Shown: positions 6,427 through 11,831 of the stretch, one piece after another
Layout of the letters: each line of letters starts with the position of its first letter
Numbering within the stretch: the first letter of the stretch is position 1
Program-made: the position numbers and the translations under genes
From: JACKII01 sp963974445
Lineage (GTDB): Bacteria > Pseudomonadota > Alphaproteobacteria > Bin95
NCBI GenBank assembly: GCA_963974445.1
Contig: CAXBDI010000118.1
Span: 1-11,831 of the forward strand
Length of the DNA: 11,831 nucleotides
Reading direction: 5' to 3'
The notes under the pieces: model-generated
Told to the model about the DNA's origin: nothing
The model's input: only the letters and a program-made list of their open reading frames with translations
Database searches by the model: none

Positions 6427-7191
6427 ATGGACCTGCATCTTGCCGGCAAAACCGCGCTGGTCACCGGCGCTTCGAAAGGCATCGGCCTCGCCTGCGCCAA
6501 GGAGTTGGCGGCGGAGGGCTGCCACCTGCACCTGACCTCCCGGACCGAGGCCGACCTGCAGAAAGCGGCCGACGAAATCCGCGGCAAGCATCAGGTCAAC
6601 GTCACCATCCACGCCATGGACCTGTCGGCCAAGGGCAACGCCGCGAAGCTGGCCGATGCATGCAGCGACCTGAACATCCTGGTCAACAACGCCGGCGCCA
6701 TCCCGGCCGGCGACCTGTTCGCCGTCGACGAGGACCGTTGGCGCGAGGCCTGGGATCTGAAGGTCTTCGGCTACATCAACCTGTCGCGCGCGGCCTATCG
6801 GATCCTGAAGGCGAAGGGCGGCGGCGTCATCGTCAACGTGCTGGGCATGGCAGGGTTTCAGCCGAATTTTGGCTATATCGCCGGCTCCACCGGCAATGCC
6901 GGTCTGATGCACTTCACCCGCGCTCTGGGTGCGAAGTCGGTGGATGATGGCATCCGCGTCGTCGGCTGCAACCCCGGCCTGGTCGCGACCGAGCGCATGG
7001 TCACCATGTGCAAGACCTGGGCCAAGGATCAGCTTGGCGACGAGAACCGGTGGGAGGAGATGGTCCAGAAAGACCCGCCGCCCGGCAAGCCGGAGGAAAT
7101 CGCCGACCTGGTGACGTATCTGGCCAGCGACCGCGCCAGCCACCTCTCCGGCACCGTGATCAATATCGACGGCGGCAAGTCTTCCCGCTAG
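6427..7191 (+). CDS. SDR-family oxidoreductase-like protein with atypical active site
   Basis: The 254-residue single-domain Rossmann protein has the classical SDR length. TGASKGIG (about 14–21) is the glycine-rich cofactor loop, NNAG is the structural motif of beta-4, and PGLVATERM and a C-terminal SGTVINIDGG follow the family pattern. The usual catalytic residues are not in place. The segment that normally reads VNISS is VNVLG (137–140), and the YxxxK region is Y150-I-A-G-S154, with no lysine. I recall a subfamily of proteobacterial SDRs with the same Y-I/C-A/C-G-S-x-G-N-A pattern, so this is probably a family trait and not damage. The substrate is unknown. AAGGAA precedes ATG 6427. The isomerase-like gene follows after 37 bases, probably in the same transcript. 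Confidence 0.9.
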   Translation: MDLHLAGKTALVTGASKGIGLACAKELAAEGCHLHLTSRTEADLQKAADEIRGKHQVNVTIHAMDLSAKGNAAKLADACSDLNILVNNAGAIPAGDLFAVDEDRWREAWDLKVFGYINLSRAAYRILKAKGGGVIVNVLGMAGFQPNFGYIAGSTGNAGLMHFTRALGAKSVDDGIRVVGCNPGLVATERMVTMCKTWAKDQLGDENRWEEMVQKDPPPGKPEEIADLVTYLASDRASHLSGTVINIDGGKSSR

Positions 7192-7228
7192 GTTTCCGCG
7201 ATCATTCCCGCATCAGGAGCATGCCCCA

Positions 7229-7843
7229 ATGGCAAAGCTAGAGTTTTTCTTCGACGTCTCCAGCCCATGGACCTACCTCGCCTACGACCGCATCGAGGAC
7301 GTGGCGAAGCGCACCAACGCCGAACTGGTCTGGAAGCCATTCCTGGTCGGCGGCGTCTTCAACAAGGTCAACCCGTCGGTCTATCAGCGCCGCGAGAACC
7401 CGATCCCGGCCAAAGACGCCCATTACCGCAAGACCATGGAAGACTGGGCAGCCTATCAGGGCGTCAAGATCGGCCGGCCCAGCGTCTTTCCGCTGAACAG
7501 CGTCAAGGCGCTGCGCGGAGCGTTCGTCGCCATTGATCAGGGCAAGATCAGCGAATATGCCGGGGCGTGCTTCAAAGCCTACTGGACCGACGACAAAGAC
7601 ATCTCGAAAGAGGACGAATTGCGCAAGGTCGTGGTCGCCGCCGGCATGGATCCCGATGACTTCTTCACGCAAATCGGCACCGATGAGGTCAAGCAGAAGC
7701 TGTTCAGCACCACCGACGAAATCATCGAGCGTGGCGGCTATGGCTCGCCGACCTTCTTCGTCAACGGCGACGACATGTACTTCGGCAACGACAGCCTCGA
7801 ACTGGTCGAGTGGGCGCTGAAAGGCAAAAAAGCGGCGGCGTAG
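7229..7843 (+). CDS. 2-hydroxychromene-2-carboxylate isomerase / GST-kappa-like DsbA-fold protein
   Basis: The 204-residue protein starts with LEFFFDVSSPWTYLAYDR, the signature of the HCCA isomerase/GST-kappa branch of the DsbA thioredoxin fold. S12, before P13, is at the position of the glutathione-activating serine. The helical insert follows, then GSPTFFVNGDDMYFGND, with P174 as the cis-proline of the thioredoxin fold and the usual F-x-G-x-D/N end. NahD-type members isomerise a hydroxychromene carboxylate during naphthalene breakdown using glutathione. Many relatives in non-degraders have unknown substrates, and no naphthalene genes are near, so the exact reaction is open. AGGAG stands ahead of ATG 7229. 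The REP-like palindrome right after the stop codon may act as its transcription end. Confidence 0.9.
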   Translation: MAKLEFFFDVSSPWTYLAYDRIEDVAKRTNAELVWKPFLVGGVFNKVNPSVYQRRENPIPAKDAHYRKTMEDWAAYQGVKIGRPSVFPLNSVKALRGAFVAIDQGKISEYAGACFKAYWTDDKDISKEDELRKVVVAAGMDPDDFFTQIGTDEVKQKLFSTTDEIIERGGYGSPTFFVNGDDMYFGNDSLELVEWALKGKKAAA

Positions 7844-7847
7844 CACC

Positions 7848-7915
7848 TCACCCTGAGCCCTGTCGAAGGGTGCCTTTCATTGTGGTGCTCACACCCTTCG
7901 ACAGGCTCAGCGTGA
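7848..7915. repeat. REP-like inverted repeat of the CCTTCGACAGGCTCAG type
   Basis: The left arm (7848–7872) begins TCACCCTGAG and ends CGAAGGGTG. The right arm (7892–7915) is CACCCTTCGACAGGCTCAG followed by CGTGA. They pair over about 24 positions with one bulged base and one mismatch, around a 19-base loop. I recall this palindrome as a frequent intergenic repeat in alphaproteobacterial genomes. It lies four bases after the isomerase stop, where it could stabilise or end the transcript. It also borders a broken gene. Confidence 0.8.
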
Positions 7916-7959
7916 AACTTTGCGGATGGCCACGCGTCAGAAATTCTCCACGGTTGGCA

Positions 7960-8340
7960 TGCGCCGGCCACGAAATGCCGGACCACGTCCTTGCTGCCGG
8001 CGATGCAGGCGCTCGGCTGATGCCCGGGTGCCGCGCCCATCCCCGGCCATTCGGCGAAGTTGGTGTCGTGGTTGTGGTATAAATTGATCGGCCCGCGAAA
8101 GCCGCTTGCCTCGAAGTTTTCGGCGAAATAGTCCAGGTCCTCTGCCGTCAGCCAGGCGGGGAAGGGCTGCGGATCGGCCAGATTGTCCAGAAACCTGCCG
8201 CCGGCCGGCCGTTGCAGCCAGGTGTCGAGCGAAGGCGCATCGCCGGAGATCGAGTAATAGATCTTGCGCAGGGCCGTCGGGCCGTTGGCCTCGAACTCGG
8301 CGACGCCTCTGTCCTGAAAATACACCTGACCGAACAATCT
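7960..8340 (-). pseudogene. Fragment of an epoxide-hydrolase-like alpha/beta hydrolase
   Basis: The minus-strand frame reads FGQVYFQDRGVAEFE, then LRKIYYSISGDAP, PAWLTAEDLDYF, GFRGPINLYHN and CIAGSKDVV. These are, in order, the lid and acid-strand segments of soluble epoxide hydrolases of the alpha/beta hydrolase fold. The parts with the oxyanion HGxP motif and the nucleophile aspartate, expected upstream, are missing: similarity begins directly at the recG stop codon. The part with the catalytic histidine (a GHW-type motif), expected downstream, is also missing, since similarity ends after about 126 residues, close to the REP-like repeat. The frame stays open to 7738 only by running through the repeat and antisense to the isomerase. 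With nucleophile and histidine absent it cannot be a working hydrolase. Confidence 0.7.
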
Positions 8341-8343
8341 ATG

Positions 8344-10428
8344 CTACCCCACCGTCGCATAGCGCACTGCCGCGTCCTGCTCGAACAGGTACAGCAGAGT
8401 GCGCAGCGCCTGGCCGCGGTCGCTGGCCAGGTCGGGATCAGTCTCGACGATCATGCGGGCGTCGTCGCGGGCGATGGCCAGGAGGTCTGCGTGGCTCTCC
8501 AAATCCGCGAGTTTGAAGTCCGGCAGGCCGCTCTGCCTGGTCCCCAAGACCTCTCCTGCGCCGCGCAATTTCAGGTCCTGCTCGGCGATTTCAAAGCCGT
8601 CTTCGGTTCTCCGCAAGGTCTCCAGCCGCGCCTTGGCCGTCGCTCCCAAGGGCGGATGGTAAAGCAGCACGCAGGTGGATGCCGCAGCACCGCGCCCGAC
8701 CCGCCCCCGCAACTGGTGCAGTTGGGCGAGACCGAAGCGCTCCGCATGTTCGATGATCATGATGGTGGCGTCCGGCACGTTGACGCCGACCTCGATCACT
8801 GTGGTGGCCACCAGCAGCCGGATGTCGCCGTCGGCAAAGGCGGTCATCGCGGCCTCCTTGTCTGCGGCCCGCATGCGGCCATGGATCAGGCCGACCTTGT
8901 CGCCGAACTGGGCGTGCAGCGCGGTAAAGCGCTCTTCCGCTGCGGCTAGATCGCTGGTCTCGCTTTCCTCGACCAGGGGGCAGACCCAATAGGCCTTGCC
9001 GCCGTTTTGCAGCGTCCGGCCCAAACCTTCCACCACATCGGACAGCCGGTTTGCCGGCACGACGCGGGTATCGATGGGCTGGCGGCCCGCCGGCTTCTCG
9101 GTCAGGCGCGACCAATCCAGGTCGCCATAAGCCGTCAGCATCAGGGTGCGCGGGATCGGCGTCGCGGTCATCACCAGGGTGTGGCAGCCGCCAGCCTTCG
9201 CCTTGTCCGACAACACCATGCGCTGGTCGACGCCGAAGCGGTGCTGCTCGTCCACCACGGCCAGCATCAGGTTCTTAAACTGCACCGCCTCCTGCACCAG
9301 CGCGTGGGTGCCGAGGATCAGCGGCGCAAAGCCGTTGGCGATATCCTCCAGGATGCGATCCCGCGTCTTGCCCTTGTCGCGCCCGGTCAGCACGACCGTC
9401 TTCAGGCCCAGTTGCAGGGCAATCGGTGCGATGGTCTCCGCATGCTGACGCACCAGGATCTCTGTCGGCGCCATCAGGGCCGCCTGTCCGCCGGCATCAA
9501 CCGCCTCCAGCATTGCCAGCAGGGCGACGACGGTCTTGCCGCTGCCGACATCGCCTTGCAACAGCCGCTGCATGCGCTGGCCGGAGGCGAGGTCGCCGCC
9601 GATCTCCGCCAGCGCATGCCGTTGCGAGCCGGTGAGTTGGAACGGCAGCAACTCTATCGCCTTCGCCGCCAGCGCGCCCGCCGGGATCACCGGCCCCGGC
9701 CGCCGCTTCTGCTTGGCCCGCACCAACACCAGCGCCAATTGGTTCGCCAGCAACTCATCATAGGCGAGGCGCCGGCGGGCGGATGTCGAGGGCTCCAACG
9801 CTTCCGGCGTTTCCGGCGCGTGGACGGCCTTCAGCGCCTCCAACCAGCCCGGCCAGCCGTGGCGCGCTTGCAGCGGGCCGTTCAGCCATTCCGGCAGATC
9901 AGGCAACTGCTCGACCGCCTGGTCAACGGCCTTGCGCAGCGTCTTTGTCGTCAGGCCAGCGGTCAATGGGTAGACCGGCTCGACCAGCGGCAGGTCGGTG
10001 ATATCCTCGACGGAGACGATATGGTCGGGATGCGTGATTTGCAGCAGGCCGCGATATTCCTCGACCATGCCGCTGACCAATCGCTCTTCCCCCGGCGGCA
10101 GCAGTTTTTCGAGGTAGGGTCTGGTCGAGTGGAAAAAGACCAGCGCCAACTCGCCGGTCGCGTCGGCGGTCATCACCTTGTAGGGCGCGCGGCGATTGTG
10201 GCTGGGTTGATGACCGGTCACCCGCACGCGGATGGTGGCGAGGCGGCCAGGCTCCGCCTCAATGATTTTTGGCTGATAGCGACGGTCGATGACGCCGACC
10301 GGCAGCAGAAAAGCCAGGTCGCGCACCCGCTCGCCCGCCACCTTCTCGATTAGAGGCGCGATTTTTGGGCCGACACCCTTAAGGCTGCCGATAGAGCGGA
10401 ACAGGGGAAAGAGCATCTCGGGGCGCAT
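8344..10428 (-). CDS. recG: ATP-dependent DNA helicase RecG
   Basis: The 694-residue protein has the full RecG length. The N-terminal wedge region has an OB-type fold (LKGVGPKIAPLIEKV at the start, then IRVRVTGHQPS). Two helicase lobes follow. Walker A is GDVGSGKT (about 292–299), the DExH-type Walker B is DEQH (393–396, followed by RFG), motif III is TATPIPRT, and later come VIEVGVNVPDA and QLRGRVGRG. The C-terminal RecG block ends with LRTLLYLFEQDAAVRY. RecG remodels stalled replication forks and branch-migrates Holliday junctions. ATG 10428 has AGGA about five bases upstream. The gene stands alone: the substrate-binding protein gene upstream has its own terminator, and only a broken gene lies downstream. 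Confidence 0.97.
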   Translation of the reverse strand: MRPEMLFPLFRSIGSLKGVGPKIAPLIEKVAGERVRDLAFLLPVGVIDRRYQPKIIEAEPGRLATIRVRVTGHQPSHNRRAPYKVMTADATGELALVFFHSTRPYLEKLLPPGEERLVSGMVEEYRGLLQITHPDHIVSVEDITDLPLVEPVYPLTAGLTTKTLRKAVDQAVEQLPDLPEWLNGPLQARHGWPGWLEALKAVHAPETPEALEPSTSARRRLAYDELLANQLALVLVRAKQKRRPGPVIPAGALAAKAIELLPFQLTGSQRHALAEIGGDLASGQRMQRLLQGDVGSGKTVVALLAMLEAVDAGGQAALMAPTEILVRQHAETIAPIALQLGLKTVVLTGRDKGKTRDRILEDIANGFAPLILGTHALVQEAVQFKNLMLAVVDEQHRFGVDQRMVLSDKAKAGGCHTLVMTATPIPRTLMLTAYGDLDWSRLTEKPAGRQPIDTRVVPANRLSDVVEGLGRTLQNGGKAYWVCPLVEESETSDLAAAEERFTALHAQFGDKVGLIHGRMRAADKEAAMTAFADGDIRLLVATTVIEVGVNVPDATIMIIEHAERFGLAQLHQLRGRVGRGAAASTCVLLYHPPLGATAKARLETLRRTEDGFEIAEQDLKLRGAGEVLGTRQSGLPDFKLADLESHADLLAIARDDARMIVETDPDLASDRGQALRTLLYLFEQDAAVRYATVG

Positions 10429-10456
10429 GGGTTCCTGTTATGCCAGAAGATGGCCC

Positions 10457-10499
10457 AAAAGAAAAAGCCACCGACAGCAGCGGCACTGCTATCGGTGGC
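10457..10499 (-). terminator. Rho-independent terminator of the substrate-binding protein gene
   Basis: Read on the minus strand, a 14-bp stem (GCCACCGATAGCAG with CTGCTGTCGGTGGC, one G·U pair) closes a 5-base loop at 10481–10485. It is followed at once by TTTTTCTTTT. It lies about 60 bases after the stop codon at 10561 and before recG. Confidence 0.9.
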
Positions 10500-10560
10500 C
10501 AGATCGTTTCAGCAACCGGCGGGTTGCCGCCAGCCGCTGGCGCTCAGACCTTCAGCGGGC

Positions 10561-11772
10561 CTATTTTTCGCTGGCGTCGATAAGGTCGCCGAACAGAACC
10601 CACTTCTCACCGTCGAACTTAGCCAATTGCTCTTGTTGGACAGGGTAGAAGTCGGTCGGGCTGGTGTTGACCAGAATGCCCGGCAGCGCCATCGGCATGA
10701 CAAAGTCCTTTATGTTTGCAGCACAGGCCATGATGCCAGGGCGGCTGAAGTCTTTGCAGGTCTCCAGCACATGCTTCAGCAGCGAGTCGGCGTTATAGCC
10801 ATAGACATAGTTGACATCGCCACGGTCGCCGCCCGTCATGTTCTTGTCCATCCAGGCAGACCATTCCTTGAATCCGTCCGTCGTCGTCCACTGCGGATCG
10901 GTCGGGTCCATCAACCAATAGGCTGTTATCAGATCTTTCGAGCATTCCAGACCGGCCGGCTTCAGCGTTGCGCCCACGGAGGACGACACGTTGTTCAGCA
11001 AGTGCAGCGGCTTCCAACCGATCTCGCAGGACTTCTTGATCGCCTGGGCGGCAAATTTTGGAATGGTGACATTGAAGAACACATTGGCGCCACTCGCTGC
11101 CATCTCCAGCACCTGGGCGTCAATAGTCGGGTCGGTCACCTCGTACGGCAGCATCTTGATGACCAAATCTTTCTTATCGCCCAGACCCTTCAGGAAGCCA
11201 TCGCGGTAGTCTTTGCCGTAGTCGTCATTCTGGAACAGAATGGCGATCTTCGGGTCTTTGATATTGGCAAGCGCGTACTTCGCATAGATCGCGCCCTCGA
11301 CGTCATAGGTCGGCTGGAAACCCATGGTCCACGGGAACGACTCCGGGTGGCCCCATTTCGAAGCGCCAGTCGCCACGAATAACTGCGGCACCTTCTTGGC
11401 GTTCATGTAGCGGTGGATCGCCGAGTTGGTCGGTGTGCCGAGCGTATTGAACGTAAAGGCCACCTCGTCCTGCTCGACCAACTTGCGGATCTGCTCGACC
11501 GTGCGCGGCGGGCTGTAGCCGTCATCAAGTGAAATGAAATCGACCGTACGGGTCTTGCCGTCGCCCATTTTCAGGCCGCCGGCGTCGTTAATGGCTTTCC
11601 AAAAGGCCTGGTGAACTTTGCCAATGACACCATAGGACGAGGCCGGACCTGAGTAGGGCGTGGTGTTGCCGATCTTGATGGTCGTATCGGTAACACCGAC
11701 GGTCTGTGCGCCAGCCGATCCAGCCATAAGAATGACGGCGACAGCCGCCGTCATGAGGGGTCGTAGGGTCAT
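10561..11772 (-). CDS. ABC transporter periplasmic substrate-binding protein, branched-chain amino acid/amide type
   Basis: The protein has 403 residues from ATG 11772. The N-terminus MTLRPLMTAAVAVILMAGSAGA is a Sec signal peptide with an expected cut after AGA, before QTVGVTD. The mature part has the LivJ/LivK type I periplasmic fold (Peripla_BP_6): IKIGNTTPYSGPASSYG at the start, then AINDAGG, VEQIRKLVEQDEV, PKIAILFQNDDYGKDY and GYNADSLL. Such proteins deliver amino acids, amides, urea or aromatic acids to ABC permeases, and the ligand cannot be read here. No permease or ATPase gene lies downstream, because a strong terminator follows, so partners must be upstream of the window or elsewhere. 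The frame stays open to 11826, but those 18 extra residues would precede the signal peptide. The ribosome binding site is weak. Confidence 0.9.
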   Translation of the reverse strand: MTLRPLMTAAVAVILMAGSAGAQTVGVTDTTIKIGNTTPYSGPASSYGVIGKVHQAFWKAINDAGGLKMGDGKTRTVDFISLDDGYSPPRTVEQIRKLVEQDEVAFTFNTLGTPTNSAIHRYMNAKKVPQLFVATGASKWGHPESFPWTMGFQPTYDVEGAIYAKYALANIKDPKIAILFQNDDYGKDYRDGFLKGLGDKKDLVIKMLPYEVTDPTIDAQVLEMAASGANVFFNVTIPKFAAQAIKKSCEIGWKPLHLLNNVSSSVGATLKPAGLECSKDLITAYWLMDPTDPQWTTTDGFKEWSAWMDKNMTGGDRGDVNYVYGYNADSLLKHVLETCKDFSRPGIMACAANIKDFVMPMALPGILVNTSPTDFYPVQQEQLAKFDGEKWVLFGDLIDASEK

Positions 11773-11831
11773 TTTGGGTAACTGCTCACCCCCCCCTCGT
11801 TGAACGGGGGTTTTGCCGGAGGGCAATTGAG

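Noticed and set aside
7738..7959. Continuation of the minus-strand hydrolase frame to a stop at 7738
   Set aside because: Past residue 126 the translation loses family similarity, crosses the palindromic repeat and lies antisense to the isomerase gene, so it was not counted as coding.
8212..8949. Plus-strand open frame (245 codons) over the hydrolase fragment and recG end
   Set aside because: It overlaps two recognisable minus-strand coding stretches and has no motif of its own.
9007..10353. Long plus-strand open frame (448 codons) opposite recG
   Set aside because: It is antisense to a clear full-length recG with all helicase motifs. Its translation is Gln/Arg/His-rich and low in complexity, as expected of the opposite strand of GC-rich coding DNA.
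10450..11382. Plus-strand open frame (310 codons) opposite the substrate-binding protein gene
   Set aside because: It runs through the strong minus-strand terminator and antisense to a secreted protein with a clear fold and signal peptide.
11791..11814. Plus-strand intrinsic terminator (C5/G5 stem followed by TTTT)
   Set aside because: No plus-strand gene ends upstream of it. The stem is short and the homopolymer pairing could occur by chance.

Overview
The window is typical chromosomal DNA of a GC-rich alphaproteobacterium, probably of the Rhodospirillales type. This is judged from codon use, the gene order ilvC–mreBCD–mrdA–rodA, the style of the MreB/PBP2/RodA proteins and a CCTTCGACAGGCTCAG-type palindrome. 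No species can be named from the sequence.

Left part (1–5659, all + strand). The last codons of ilvC are followed by a strong hairpin, then by a complete five-gene rod-shape operon: mreB, mreC, mreD, mrdA (PBP2) and rodA. The last four genes sit within a few bases of each other or overlap. Together they encode the elongasome: the MreB filament, the MreC/MreD membrane scaffold, the RodA glycosyltransferase and the PBP2 transpeptidase that build the lateral cell wall.

Middle (5660–6426). A tRNA-Lys(CTT) gene is followed by about 600 bases without an intact gene. This spacer holds a frameshifted N-terminal remnant of an IS481-type transposase on the minus strand, and a tandem 18-bp duplication between short palindromic arms. 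It looks like an insertion-scarred accessory spacer.

Right-middle (6427–8340). An SDR-family protein without the canonical Ser/Lys catalytic residues is followed, probably in one operon, by a DsbA-fold 2-hydroxychromene-2-carboxylate isomerase / GST-kappa-like protein. Next come a REP-like inverted repeat and, on the minus strand, a piece of an epoxide-hydrolase-like alpha/beta hydrolase that lacks both ends.

Right (8344–11772, minus strand). recG is complete. Upstream of it lies a periplasmic substrate-binding protein of the branched-chain amino acid/amide ABC type, with its own strong rho-independent terminator.

I found no CRISPR array, phage, toxin–antitoxin pair, defence island or other evident new system. 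The points worth a second look are modest: a predicted Cys3His zinc site in PBP2, the SDR active site, the scarred spacer after the tRNA, and the broken hydrolase held between recG and a palindromic repeat.
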